This document shows positions 32,789 through 44,212 of a stretch of DNA of 64,000 nucleotides, one piece after another; position 1 is the first letter of the stretch; each line of letters opens with the position of its first letter. The position numbers were made by a program, and so were the translations under genes. The notes under the pieces were generated by a model. The model saw nothing but the letters and a program-made list of their open reading frames with translations, was not told the origin of the DNA and did no database searches. Where the stretch lies: NCBI GenBank assembly GCA_003184365.1, contig NKYR01000045.1, positions 116,327-180,326 of the forward strand. The letters run 5' to 3'. Source of the stretch: Evernia prunastri. Taxonomy: Eukaryota; Ascomycota; Lecanoromycetes; Lecanorales; Parmeliaceae.

Positions 32789-33452
32789 ATGTTAAGGCTG
32801 GAAAGGATCGAAGAAGGGGACGAGGGAGAAGAGGGTAAAGAGGGAGATGCGGGAGAAGTATCAGAATTGGTATCGCACAAGGTCAATGAAGATGTCACGC
32901 TCTCCCAACCAGAGCTCTGCGTCATATACAGTTGCCTCCATTGGGCGTTGGATCTAACGACCATTCCCATCAATGATGCCGAGCTCAAGCAGATCATTGG
33001 CCATGCCTTGCTCGAACTCGACAATGACAAATATCTCCGCCTAGACCTAGAAGACGTGATCATGCGTCTCCGCGACGAAAGAGACGACCTCACAAAACTT
33101 GTGAAGGTTCCCGCCGAGAGCCTTAAGAGTAACTGGTTGAAGTGGATCCCGCAGCTGCAGAAAAAATCCTCTCGCATGTTGAACAAGGATGAAAAGTCAG
33201 TATCATCACAATATTCTGTGACTGTATTTGATTGAAATCGCAGCTAGGTTGGCTAAACAGCGAAATGATGAGTTAGCCGCTCAGCAAGCCTCTCGGGCAG
33301 CCGCCGGCACGATGCGTCCTAACCAAAGACGCCGAATTCAGGATCCGGAGAATGGGATGTACCCTTCGATTTCTGCAGTGTTGGCAGAGTCATCCAGCGG
33401 TAGTCAAGGTGTTCAGGGTCAAGGCGGTGTGGGTCAAGGCAGAGGCGGATAG
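32789..33452 (+). CDS. Hypothetical protein, helical, two exons, 203 aa
   Basis: Exons 32789-33195 and 33248-33452. The 52-bp intron begins GTCAGT and ends CTAG, joining NKDEK in frame to LAKQRNDELAAQQ. Residues 1-30 are Glu/Gly-rich and acidic. The middle (about 35-135) is a predicted helical bundle (LSQPELCVIYSCLHWALDL and LELDNDKYLRLDLEDVIMRL). The C-terminal part has a Gln/Ala-rich coiled-coil stretch and a Gly/Gln-rich tail. No signal peptide or TM segment. No family recognised; a scaffold or complex subunit would fit but is a guess. Confidence 0.65.
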
Positions 33453-34679
33453 GACCCAACCTGAGAGCTTTGAGATTGATTAGGAAGGCGCGGTGACGAT
33501 AGGATGGACTGCTAGACGGGATGCAGATGACTTGATGGACTAGTGATGAAGACAAAATCTTATGTTGGGTGGGCTTGCAATCCCTCATGATGCTCCATGC
33601 ATTTTGTACCTGGGAGCAAAGGGAGAGGCGTTCGAGTCGTTAGATAAGCAAACAGTACTTATATTCCACATACACTTCGCCTCGAATGTGAGCTGTAGCA
33701 GAATGGGAGCTGCCGCAGTTCTTCACACTTTTGTATGGTTGTGCTTGGTCTTGGTAGCGAAAGACACCGATGAATCCCATTTTTTTAAGCTGTAGATTGT
33801 TTTTTCTCCTCCTTCAATTTAGTTGTCTGCTGCTCGGGATAGCTGGCGTGCGCCACGCTCTGAAAGTTGTTACTGTAGATCCGGCAAGCGCGTCCCATCG
33901 CCCGCCCATCTTCTGATCGAATAATGCATGCCTAATGTAGGGGATGTGGAACACAGCTTCCTGCTGCGTGGTACGACCCAAGCTGAAATATATGAAGGCG
34001 GACAGCAACGCGAGATCCATGGCTTAAAAGGAGGAATCATATTGCCATGTATTTCTATCGAGATGGGAAGAAGCATGACCAGGCAGTGTAGATTTTGTTG
34101 GGAAGCAGCGGCGTTAGCGGCGTAGTATTATCATTTGAGTCGATGAGTATGTCCTTTTCGACATCTCGAAGACTCTCATCCATAACTTGTATCATTTTTC
34201 TCCTGAACATGCCGTCTTGACTTAGGTGCGATTGTATTTCTGTTTGGGACGAGCTGTAGGTAATGGAGAATTGAAGCGTCTTGAGAAACTTGCGATTTAT
34301 CTTGATTTGGGTTCAGGTTCGTAGGGGCGACATGATTCTTTTCTGGAGCAACTTCCTGCAGAATGTAGAGCATCCCAGGATTTGGGTTTCTGACTGGGTG
34401 TTTGCCAGTCTGTCCTCGATCCCCAGTACAGGAAGACAAGGTGTGAAAAGTGTAGAGGAGGAAAGATTTCAGCTATACGCGTTAGTATCCAGCCGGTCTA
34501 AAAAACTGAATGAACAAAAGTATGAGCAGTCAGATGTCAAGCGGAGATATCGCCAGACTTCGAAGGCAACGAGCTCGCATACCGCCGATCAGGGTAATCT
34601 GTTCTCTTGGGCATCTTCAAACAGAGTTGACTAAATGGTAGAAGTCGGCAGCGTTGTCGAAGACATCTCTGCGGAGTGC
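33453..34679. other. Convergent intergenic region, no supported gene
   Basis: Frames of 117 codons (plus, 34281-34634) and 87 codons (minus, 34176-34439) overlap each other and neither has splice or promoter support. Confidence 0.4.
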
Positions 34680-36521
34680 TCAGTATGTTGTACATGAAGC
34701 AGAACGTGAGCTCTCGGCTGCGGCATCCTCATCTCGATAAATAACGGTACCACGACGGCGACTCCTTCTCAGCCTCATAGCTTGAATTTTCTGGAATAAC
34801 TGTTGATTCCATAGTGGGAGATCCTCTGCTGTGGGTTCTGCCTTGGTGTACATATCTGATGGCTTCTCCTCGGCATTGTCGCTCTGGGAAGTTGAAGGTG
34901 GACTTCCACTAAGTAAATATCCACCTCGCTCAAGAGACACACCATAGAGGGAATTCTTTTCATCTCTTGTAGCTTCAATCTTTCCGGAGTCTGATTCCCG
35001 AAGCTGTTCACTTTCCTCTTGTATGATCTGCCAAGTGCGTTCCTTTCCCTTGTGCTGGGCCGGAGTCTCTTCAGAGGAGTCAGTATCCCCTAAAGGAGTC
35101 TCCTTTTCGGGGATATAATGAGTTGACGTCTTAGGGAAAAAGGGCATTGAAGGGACAGAAGGTGCTTGTAAGGGAAATTCAGTTGACCCATCTGCATGGG
35201 TGCAGTCGTCTGCAGAGACATCAGCTGGCTTTCCACCTGCTTCATAGACAAGAACGTCTTTTGTAAGGTTTGGTCCACCATAGTCATCGTTCGCGCCTCC
35301 ATAAAAAATGATGCTAGAACCAAGTACTGTTTTCGACCTCGTGACTTCGAGCTTTGGTCGTGACAGTTCGTGCTTTCCTTCTGGGGGCGGCTCTCTCTTG
35401 GTACCAGGGGTATAAATTGGGGCGGACTCTGGAATCTCAAATTGAGGATGTCTGTTGGGAATATAGTGGGTGGGAGCCGTTGGACGTCTGACCTCAGAAG
35501 CGGGGAGGATAGGTTCCTGTGTGGCAGTATGCCGAGAAGAAGTTAGGTTGCTCCACCAGATCGCAATCTCCTTGTTAACCCGTTCGTCCTCTTCATCAAG
35601 AGGCACAACCTGGGAAGCGTGATCATGCCCATACGTAAAGGATTCAGAAGATGCGTTTACAGGTCGATCAGGGCTCGAGATAGGAGTCTCTACCAGACTT
35701 GTCGAACGCTGGCGTAGGAGCCCGTTTGATAGGCAGGCTTGAGTAAGTGCCACTTGTTCGAGTGTCTCTGCAAATCTCTTTGATTTGACTTTCCGCCTGG
35801 CTGACGCTCGACTTTCCTTAGTCCGCTTTGATCTGTCAAAGGCCTTTGAAATTGGACGGCGAAAGCGAAAACGAATGTATTTGTCATGAAAAGATTCGGG
35901 TCGTTCACTATGTTGACCGTAGGATGAGGGAGTATTGGATGCAGGGTAGCCTTGGTCGAACTGAAGAGGCAGGGAACGTGTAGTCAATTTCTTTGACGAG
36001 TCAGGAACCCGATAGTCGAAGTCGAAGGCATTCGACGTTACAGTGTTGGAATATGATCTATGTGGCCAGGAGTATGAAGCATGCATCGATCGTTTTGCAG
36101 GTGGCAATGGAATTTGAGATTCTTCGTCCTCACTAGCATCGCAAGTTCGCTTCCGAGATGAGGTGGAATCAGCTCGGACCCGAATCCGGTTCCGCCAGAG
36201 CTCTTCTTCTCTCTCGATCTTGTCGAAGTCTGGAGTCGGGAGCCTGGAAATGGGCGGTCCTCGACTCTTATCCGAAAGTTTTGGCCGACGTGCCCACTTG
36301 TGCCTCGGAGGGATTGTGTCTTGAGCATCCCCGCCATATCTTTTCTTCCAAAGAGCTCGTTTCGAGGGCTCAGAGTCCTCGAGAACTTTACAAAGACGAC
36401 TCGTCAACAACTCAACGAAGTTTGGTGCCCAGAAGTTCTCAAAGAACGTATTAGGCGATGAAGGTCTACTTGGAAGGTTGTGCAGGTGATCATCTGCATC
36501 ACAGCCACAAATACAAGCCAT
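34680..36521 (-). CDS. Large disordered hypothetical protein, 613 aa
   Basis: A single exon. The N-terminus is short, Cys/His/Asp-rich (MACICGCDADDHLHNLPS), followed by a helical stretch (NFVELLTSRLCKVLEDS). Most of the rest is low-complexity Ser/Pro/Arg sequence with basic clusters (RSKRTKESRASARRKVKSKR) that could act as nuclear localisation signals. It ends in an Arg-rich segment (IQAMRLRRSRRRGTVIYRDED). No catalytic domain. No family recognised. It lies tail-to-head with the FHA kinase gene on the same strand, 572 bp apart; a shared pathway is possible but unproven. Confidence 0.7.
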   Translation of the reverse strand: MACICGCDADDHLHNLPSRPSSPNTFFENFWAPNFVELLTSRLCKVLEDSEPSKRALWKKRYGGDAQDTIPPRHKWARRPKLSDKSRGPPISRLPTPDFDKIEREEELWRNRIRVRADSTSSRKRTCDASEDEESQIPLPPAKRSMHASYSWPHRSYSNTVTSNAFDFDYRVPDSSKKLTTRSLPLQFDQGYPASNTPSSYGQHSERPESFHDKYIRFRFRRPISKAFDRSKRTKESRASARRKVKSKRFAETLEQVALTQACLSNGLLRQRSTSLVETPISSPDRPVNASSESFTYGHDHASQVVPLDEEDERVNKEIAIWWSNLTSSRHTATQEPILPASEVRRPTAPTHYIPNRHPQFEIPESAPIYTPGTKREPPPEGKHELSRPKLEVTRSKTVLGSSIIFYGGANDDYGGPNLTKDVLVYEAGGKPADVSADDCTHADGSTEFPLQAPSVPSMPFFPKTSTHYIPEKETPLGDTDSSEETPAQHKGKERTWQIIQEESEQLRESDSGKIEATRDEKNSLYGVSLERGGYLLSGSPPSTSQSDNAEEKPSDMYTKAEPTAEDLPLWNQQLFQKIQAMRLRRSRRRGTVIYRDEDAAAESSRSASCTTY

Positions 36522-36571
36522 AAGGTACTCTCGATGCGAGCGATGATTTGGAAGTTGTATGAAAGTAAGGA

Positions 36572-36613
36572 GATGAAGGGAGGATGATGAAGGGAGGATG
36601 ATGAAGGGAGGAT
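36572..36613. repeat. Three perfect copies of a 14-bp repeat
   Basis: GATGAAGGGAGGAT occurs at 36572, 36586 and 36600 without a mismatch. The array ends about 50 bp upstream of the ATG at 36521, so it lies in the leader or core promoter of that gene. Confidence 0.9.
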
Positions 36614-37093
36614 GGAGTCAACTCGGGTGCACAGGAATGATGTGTGTACCCTATAGGTCGTCAAAGTCTAGTAAGCCTGCCGGGAAAATTACTATGTACA
36701 CACTCTCTTTTCAAGTATTGACCTCGGCTAGGCATCCATTTATTGATGGTCCTGTTCTTGAGCTATGTGAGAAGAAAGCATGTCGACTCTATCAATTGAG
36801 CGCAATGATAGGACATGAAACACCTAAATCAGCCCAATGAAATCCACCGCGCCTGCAAACAGGATCCTTCATGTGCTTCCGCATGCTTACGCAGTTCCTA
36901 ACGACAAATGAATGAAATCACAAGCTTGTGAGCCCCCTCCAACCTGCGACCAGCACTCATCACAAATGTACGAAATTCGATATGAGGCAAATACTGAAGC
37001 GCCGAGGCAAGACAAGACACATCGGAATCATCGGCTCATCTCTTCATATCGTGCTCTCTCCTCTGGTTCTCGTCAGTGGTCATACGATGCCAC

Positions 37094-38786
37094 TCAGACT
37101 GTAGGCAGACCCCCGGTGCGCTTCTGTTTCGAAGATCCTTCAGAGGGATACTGTTGCTGTTTGTGCCTATCGAAATCCACTCCATGCGCTATGGCGGATC
37201 TCGGAGTCGAGCTGCCATTCCCTGGTCGAGCTGAATTTTCAAGAAGCTTCATCGCGTCTATGGCACTGGGCCGCGAATTTGAGTTGCACGCAAGCATATT
37301 TATTATGAGCCTTGTGATCTCGAGTGGAGCACCAAGATGAGTACGCAATTCCTCTTCCATCACATCCAAGTCTACTTCCTCAGCTTCATCGCCCCACCAC
37401 ATGGGCTCCTTGCAAAAGATTTGGTATGCACTCAATCCAAAAGCGAACAGGTCAACATTCTTGTCGTATTTCAGACCCGGGATCCCACTATTTCTCGCCA
37501 TCTCCCACATCTCTGGTGCGTGATATGGCAATGTTCCAGTGTAGAGTTCGTTGGAACTGCTACCTATTTTGGCACATCCAAAATCGAAGACTCGACCTTG
37601 GATGGGATGATTCGAGACAATCGCCAAGTTGCCCGGTTTGATGTCTCTGTGCATAACACCCTTTGAATGGATAAATTCAATACCTTCTAGACATTGGCGG
37701 AATAGGCCGACACATAGTTTGTTGTGGGCGGTCCCATCAAGTCCTCGCTCCTCACAAAGGGGAATCCGTGTCGCCATTGCCAATGGACTGTAAACGAGGT
37801 AGACTTCATCAAAGGCGCCGGTCCGAAATGATACGCTTCGGCGGTCTCCGTCGGGAGACATTTTGTCGACCATTTGACAGAGGCAGGGCTAACAACGTTA
37901 ACACAGACACAGATCATAGAGGTCGGAGGGGGCGGAGGAATCCTACATGAAAGCCGAGAAAGTCTGCCATCCGTATTTCTTGCTCGATTAGATGGGCGTT
38001 GTCCTCATCACGGATGATTCTTTTGATTGCAACCACGCGCCCGGTCTTTATGTGCTCCCCCGCGAAGACTGTCGATGAGCCCCCATGGCCGACCGGGTTC
38101 TTAATGACATAGTCTTTGTGGATGTAATCAGACTCGGCTGGTGTAGACAGAAGATTTACAGGGCCGCCATTGGCATTTAAGCCGTGTGTCAGCTGGTAGT
38201 CCATCAGTCGGCCTCGATGAACCTCGTCATTGGCACCATCAAGCTCGAGTTTGTAAGTCAGATTCCCTAAAGTGATATGTGTAACAATCGAACAGATAAC
38301 GGTCGATTCGCGGACTTCCTTGCCGTCAACAACAGCAAGGCCCTCATTGGCAAGTTGAAGCATCAGTGTTCCCGACGAGTGATTGTGAAACAGTGAAGCA
38401 TGGCGACCGAAGATACCGTCACGAGATTTCTTTTCGGTCAAAACGAAATCAGGACTTTCATCGCCTGGTCCAAATTTTCCACCCCCAAGAACCCACCCAA
38501 AACGAGGATCTCTAGGGGGGAGATTAAAGTTGAGCCGATAATGGCCCCGCCAAATCCGTCGTTTCTGCATTTGGGGTCCTGAGCCACCTTCACTTTCGCT
38601 TTCGCTCCCGAAGTACTCAAGATCGGCCTTCAACGGGTATACTGCCATGTACTTGCGGGCGTGTGGATTCCAGTTTGTACTAGCCTTCAATTTTGACGCG
38701 ACATGATCAAAGGCTATGGTGGCGCATCTGTTGCTTGGGTACAACAGTGCAAATTGCGTAGGAGGGTTGGAAGGGAGAGTCGACAT
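37094..38786 (-). CDS. FHA-domain serine/threonine protein kinase
   Basis: Two exons, 38786-37947 and 37888-37094, giving 544 aa; the 58-bp intron joins MADFLGFH to PCLCQMVDK. Residues about 130-200 form an FHA-like phosphothreonine-binding domain (DGIFGRHASLF, then a VICSIVTHITLGNLTYKLEL end). The kinase domain spans about 225-490: glycine loop VGHGGSSTVF, catalytic Lys in VVAIKRI, MHRDIKPGN, DFG in VFDFGCAKIG, and an APE segment (YHAPEMWEM). The C-terminal tail is basic. FHA-kinase fusions in fungi include the Rad53/Cds1 and Dun1 checkpoint kinases, but this one is short and I cannot assign it to either. I chose the ATG at 38786 because the frame upstream lacks an ATG. Confidence 0.88.
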
Positions 38787-40159
38787 GCTAAAGACTGCGT
38801 GGGCTGACAATCCTTTGTAAGAGTGACTTGTGGGGTTGGGATGTTCGAAAGTGTGTATCAGATTTCTCCAGCTTCCAAGTAGGGGAGAGGGGATAATCTG
38901 GCCAAGGTCCTTGATACGCGTCAGTCTTGTACAATGGAAAACACTGACTCGACAGCTATGATGAGACGCATACCTGTGTGGAGCAGTCAAAGGCGTGAAT
39001 CTGAGTAAGTACGCCAGGTGCTACCTGAGGGATAGGTGTGTACAATTGCAAGAATTTGTCAACAGGCCGAAGATAGAGGCCGGTTTTGGGTGGTAAGATG
39101 ATTTCTTATGGGAGTAAAAGGTCTTGAGGAAAGTTGGTCTTGAAGCTAGTATCGTGTAACAAGCTGAGTGAAAATCTATGTTGGATGGCGAGACTGCTGT
39201 TCAGCAGGATGAAAACTTTGAAGATGAAAAAGATGACAATAGAGACGTTTTATCTTGCAGACTGAGAGGCTAAAAGCAGGACATCATTACCAGAGGTAGG
39301 GCAGAATGCTGGCAAGGCGGGGCACTTTCTCCTTACCACATGATCAAAAGTGCGGTTTTCGACTCGTGATCTCCAACTCAGAGTGCATGATGTACGATTA
39401 CTGGCCAATTCGGTCCTTGCAAATCAACTGCGTCTCCATGCAACGATGAGTTGGAGATCTCAACAGCTTGGGACACGCTGATAGGATCCAGATTCCGGTG
39501 ACAACGAATGAGTGGCTATGGGAATGGGGCATTGAAGACAAGGGAGAATGTGAGCCAATGCAGTTCGACATCACGAGCTTCGGAATGTCATATCTGCCAT
39601 AGAAAGGAAGGCAACCAATCGTAAGACTTTGGCGAAGGTGTATAGGAGCATGTCACGGTCGGCATTGCAAGAAATTGTTCTTAAGTACGCACTTTGGCGA
39701 AGACGGGAGTCGTAAACCAAGTTCCCTCGTTTTGATCACGCCCAAGCAACAATCTTTCGAAAGAATGGGGCCATAATCCACCCTAAGATCCTAGAATGTA
39801 GCGATGGATAAAAAACCTCACTAGAGAGGAACTGGAAACCTACCTGCCGCAAGGCCTTGGGATAGACCTCATAGGTGTTAGAATCCGTCTTCGGTAGCAA
39901 ATGAACGACCGTCGGCCGTGAGGACTTGGTACATGAGGATAGGTGCCTCTCGGCACCAATCATGAGGGGAAAGAGTCCGGAACGGACACTTCATAGATCA
40001 TGATCCGGTGGTTGGTTGGGTGCCCGTCACGGGACACTCTTGCTTACCCTAGAATCGCTATGGTACCCCTAAAGTGACGTGATCGTGCAGCGTTTCTGAG
40101 CCTTGAAATCTCCTACGATCAACCAACGTATGCATACAGTTTATACAAGTGACCGTCTA
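38787..40159. other. 1.4-kb upstream region of the FHA kinase gene, no supported gene
   Basis: Only short frames. A minus-strand open stretch at 39960-39840 ends at a GTAGGT site and could be an orphan exon, but I found no partner exon. Confidence 0.4.
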
Positions 40160-41984
40160 TCATAGCTTGGCCTTCTGCCCCTTTCCATCTTCTTCCTGAG
40201 CCTTAATCTTGAGTAGCCTCCGTAGAATCTTCCCACTAGCGCTCTTAGGGACCTCGTCCACGAATCTCACACCACCTCGGAGTCTCTTGTGACTCGCGAC
40301 TCTGGCTTGAAGCCATTGCATAATATCATGTGCAGTTTTCGGACTTCCTTCTACTCCAGGCTTTGGTACAATGTATGCTCTTGGAAGTTCCGTAGCTTGG
40401 TCTCTATTATATATGCCGATAACAGCGACGTCGTTCACTGCCGGATGGCTGATCAATAGCCCCTCCAATTCTGCGGGCGGCACTTGAAAGCCTTTGTACT
40501 TGATGAGTTCCTTCACGCGATCTGTAATGTAGAAATTGCCGTCCTTATCCTGATGGCCCACGTCTCCAGTCTTGAAGTATCCATCTTCTGTCAATGCGTT
40601 CTTGGTTCCTTCTGCATTGTTGTGGTAGCCTTTGAAGACGTTGGGGCCCTTGATCCAAAGCTCGCCGGTTTCGCCAATCGGAAGCTCCGTTTCTTCGGGT
40701 GACATGTATTTGGCGGTTTGATTGGGTAGGAGAGTACCCACAGAGCCAATGGTCTTGTCCCAGAGCTCCCACGGCTTCACCAATTGTAAGCCCTGAATGT
40801 ACGAAAGATGAGTGTTGGGCGCTTGCTTACCTGAGTATGCGTGGTTGGGCTTGTCTCGCTGAGACCATATCCTTGTTTAATAGGCACTTTAAGTCTCTTG
40901 TATACTGCTTCGACTAGCTCTTGGGTCAATGGTGCGGCTCCGCTGTTGAGCATGCGGAGGCTGCTGAGATCATATTTGTCGACTGCCGGGTGCTTTCCGA
41001 GCAACAAAACTACGGGTGGAACAACGTATGCAAAAGTAATCTTATGGTTTTGAATAATGGCACAAAATTTCTCGATATCGAACTTTGGCATCACGACTAG
41101 GGTGACGCCGGTGTAGAGACTCTGACATGTTAAGCAGTTCAAGCCTGAGTAGCGTCAGAATGAGCCGTTTCTGTATGCGTATACAATACCTACCATAGAT
41201 ATGGAAGAAAGGTAAGAATGCTAATATACTGTCGCCATTCCCGGCAGTGCCCCCATGCCAGGACAAGTTACCGCCCTCTCCCGCTTTCAGCATCAGTATA
41301 TTTGAAATGATGTTCTCGTGGCACAACATGACCCCCTTTGGATGGCCCGTCGTACCTGAAGAATACACTAGGAATGCGAGGTCATTTTTCGGGTGGGCTT
41401 TTGTCCTTCGATATCTGCTCGTTCCCGCCAAGTTCCTTATGGACGAGAAGTGCTTGAACCTCATAGATTCGTCCTTCTCGTCGCCCATGAGGATAACCCT
41501 GTCTTCTGATATGCCAGTCTGCATTGCAGCTTTCACCGCGACCTCGAGGAAGGGCTTCTGTGTTACGAGTGCTTTGGCACCTGAGTCTTTCAATTGGAAT
41601 GCAAGCTCTTCTGCTGTGTAGCCAGGATTTGCAGGCGACACTATTCCCCCTGCCCAATGGACCCCCGATGTTATTGCTGGCGTGTCGATACAGTTGGGCG
41701 TGAAGAGAGCGATGACATCCCCCTTCCGCCATTCCCATACGGATTTGAGTCCTGTGCCAAAGTCAATGGCTGTGCTTTTGACCTGGGCGTAGGAGTAGGC
41801 TCTGCCGGTGTCGGCGTCTTTGTAAATAACTAGTAGTAGGTTAGCAAGAGATTGCAAATGCGTGCGACAATCGGACGAGGTCACTCTTGTTGTCAGGGTA
41901 CGGTCTGTCATTGCGCTCAAAAAGAAAGCCCCATAGGTCAGTATTTGGGATGTCGAGTTTTTGATAGAGAGACTCTGTAGGCAT
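40160..41984 (-). CDS. Peroxisomal 4-coumarate:CoA ligase-like acyl-CoA synthetase
   Basis: Four exons: 41984-41885, 41829-41194, 41144-40831 and 40792-40160, giving 560 aa. The junctions give PDNKIIYKDADTGR, FFHIYGLNCLT and THTQGLQLVKPW. It has the adenylate-forming signatures YSSGTTGHPKGV, GYGLSETSP, YFKTGDVG and the hinge ITDRVKELIKYKGFQV, and a C-terminal catalytic Lys in PKSASGKILRR. The reaction is ATP-dependent CoA thioester formation on an acid, through an acyl-AMP intermediate; the substrate is not predictable. The C-terminus is AKL, a type 1 peroxisomal targeting signal. The last intron is only 38 bp. It is divergent from ATP11 across 373 bp. Confidence 0.92.
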
Positions 41985-42357
41985 GTCGATTTAGGCTTGT
42001 ATTGGTGAGAGTAAGGAGTCGCGACACAATTGAGAGACTATGACCTCTGTGATGAAGCATGAATGGGAATTTCGAGGAGAAAAGGAGAAGTAGAGAAGGA
42101 AGAGGCAGAAAAGTGAGCAACGACGACGACGGGGCGGGGTGAAATTCCGGGGTTGCTGCACCGAAGGTATCCTCGGCATCTCCGGGAAATTTGAATCGGC
42201 AAATTTTACAATTGGCCAGCAACATCTGCCGTTTCCTCAATCATCACAATTCACGTCTAAGATCGGGCTTTCCTTTCTCCAGTCAGTCAATCAATCACTC
42301 ACTCACTCACTATATCCTCCTTTTAGCTGCCCATTGTGTTCTTGTGCCTGCGGCGAC
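41985..42357. promoter_or_regulatory. Divergent promoter of the acyl-CoA ligase and ATP11 genes
   Basis: 373 bp between two start codons. It contains a CACT tandem followed by TATATCC (42296-42317) on the ATP11 side and a purine-rich run (GAGGAGAAAAGGAGAAG) near 42072 that reads as pyrimidine-rich leader on the ligase side. Confidence 0.6.
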
Positions 42358-43371
42358 ATGTCCGCCTTCCGACTTCCCACTCTCCGCCATGCCTTTGGAA
42401 ACACAACCTCGCCCTACCTCAGAGGTGTACAGAGAAGGCATGCTCAAGTACACGATGTGCGCTTTCTAGTAACGCACCGGCAGCCTGACAAGATCATTGA
42501 AGAGAAATACAAAGACAAGCTGCATCGAAAGGCAAAGGAGTACGTTTGCAGTCGATATCTTCATCCTGGTTCTGCATCTAACAAGTTGCTCAGGCAAGGT
42601 CTCAAAGATGTCGACGAATTGAAAGCCGCCTATCAAGACAAAATTCAGAGCCAACGTAGACAAGCACTTGCACCCAATCCTTTCAACGCATCTACACCGT
42701 CAGGCTTCCCTGCGCCCCCGCCGCCCCCTCAAGTCCCTGAACAGTCGACAACAATCTCATCCTCCACCACATCCTCCTCCCAGAGTCCTCCCTCCCACAA
42801 GCCCTCAAATCCACCCGGCATAAAACTTCTCTCGTCCTATATCGACATTCCCAAAACGCTTGAGCTTCCCCAGAAAGAGATAGAATATATATGGCGTCTT
42901 CGTCACGCCACTGATCCTCAGTCACTTTGCGCTGTCATTCCCCAGTCCACCTATGACCGCATCGAGGCGACTGCGAGGCGACATCCGCAATTCATACTCC
43001 CAATTCCAAGAGAAGAAAAAGGTGCAGAGATACATTTCCTGCAGTGGACCTTTCCGTCTCCCACTACTACCACGGTCCTGTTCACCCATCTGGCAGAGTT
43101 CAAATTGAGAGGAGAGTACGCTCAACCTCACACAACAGTCACACATCACCTCGATCTTGCCGACACTAAAGGTTTGGTATTACTTCATGGAAATGTAGTG
43201 GCTGGGAGAGGCATTACCGTGGATGAAGGCAAATGGTTACTGATGTGTCTACAAAAATTCTATGGAGCTGAGCAAAGAGTAGAAAGAAAGAAATTACTTG
43301 AGCAATTTAGTCAAGGTGATGGTGGTTTCAAAGTGGAGGAATTACTCGAAGAAGCCGAGAAGATTGTCTGA
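42358..43371 (+). CDS. ATP11: Mitochondrial F1-ATPase assembly chaperone Atp11
   Basis: A single exon of 337 aa. The N-terminus is a plausible mitochondrial presequence (Arg-rich, no acidic residues, MSAFRLPTLRHAF up to RGVQRRHA). A Pro/Ser-rich linker is followed by the conserved Atp11 domain: GIKLLSSYIDI, EIEYIWRLRH, EIHFLQWTF, and the Phe/Leu-rich stretch VLFTHLAEFKLRGEYAQPHTT. Atp11 binds unassembled F1-beta subunits and prevents their aggregation in the matrix. I chose the ATG at 42358, which begins the presequence; the longer frame from 42139 covers promoter sequence. Confidence 0.94.
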   Translation: MSAFRLPTLRHAFGNTTSPYLRGVQRRHAQVHDVRFLVTHRQPDKIIEEKYKDKLHRKAKEYVCSRYLHPGSASNKLLRQGLKDVDELKAAYQDKIQSQRRQALAPNPFNASTPSGFPAPPPPPQVPEQSTTISSSTTSSSQSPPSHKPSNPPGIKLLSSYIDIPKTLELPQKEIEYIWRLRHATDPQSLCAVIPQSTYDRIEATARRHPQFILPIPREEKGAEIHFLQWTFPSPTTTTVLFTHLAEFKLRGEYAQPHTTVTHHLDLADTKGLVLLHGNVVAGRGITVDEGKWLLMCLQKFYGAEQRVERKKLLEQFSQGDGGFKVEELLEEAEKIV

Positions 43372-44212
43372 GGGGCCTGAGCTTCCTACCACAGCAATAG
43401 TGGAGCTCAAACAACCACACTTGGCCCCGTAGACGGCGTTCTTCGAGTGCGGCTACTTCATATTCATCTACACGTTGCTTCCGCTCTTGAATGCTTTCAG
43501 AGCTTCATGTCTCCAAAGAAAGTCTGTGGAAAGCTGTGGGACTCCAGAAATGGAGAAACCTCGTTGCGGGTGTCACTCAGCCGACGAAGATGGCATTGTT
43601 GCCACAGCTGGTTGCAACGTCGTGAGTACACGTGATATCAAAAGGTGTATGGGTCATGGTAAAAGGCGACCACCAGACCATTTATTCACTTGGAACGAGA
43701 ACGGAAGCGTGAGCTGGGCAGTATGTTGTGGCTTAGGGAGCTCGGAGCCGCATCGTGAATACCTGGTCCCGCTGAATCTTTTTGACAGAAGGAAGATATC
43801 TTGTTGGCAAGGAAGGGATTTGGATATTCGACTAGTGTAAGGTAGGTAGGACACCTCCTTCCCTAAAAACGGACTCATGGTCATGCCAAAATCTCGCGCC
43901 AGAGGGCGGCAAAATCTCATACATCGCTTAAATAACCTTGCGTTCCGAAGAATTTTACGGATATAAGCACAGAATACGCGTGCCATTGCCATGCAACAAG
44001 CAGCATAGCCCTTTTGCGCTTGTGCCACCTTTGCGCATCCAATTTCTTCTCCAAGCCGCTTCATAGCCGCGAAAAGAGTCAGTAACGAAGTTGTTCTACC
44101 ATGAGATCCATCTCTACAATCTTCCAAAACACCTTCAAGTACGGTTTGTGGCGGCGTTAGCTAGCGACACTCATTCATTTTCCTAGCATAATTACATCGT
44201 ACTCTATCAAAG
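43372..44212. other. Intergenic, two overlapping frames of uncertain meaning
   Basis: A Cys-containing plus frame (43475-43840) and a Cys-rich minus frame (43654-44127) overlap; neither has splice or promoter support and at most one could be real. A GGATATAAGC element at 43958-43967 lies about 250 bp upstream of the next gene. Confidence 0.35.

Noticed and set aside
39736..39963. 75-codon minus frame
   Set aside because: Only one exon-like stretch with a GTAGGT end; no second exon or family match found.
43475..44127. Two overlapping Cys-containing frames on opposite strands
   Set aside because: They conflict with each other, and neither shows a signal peptide, splice partner or promoter.
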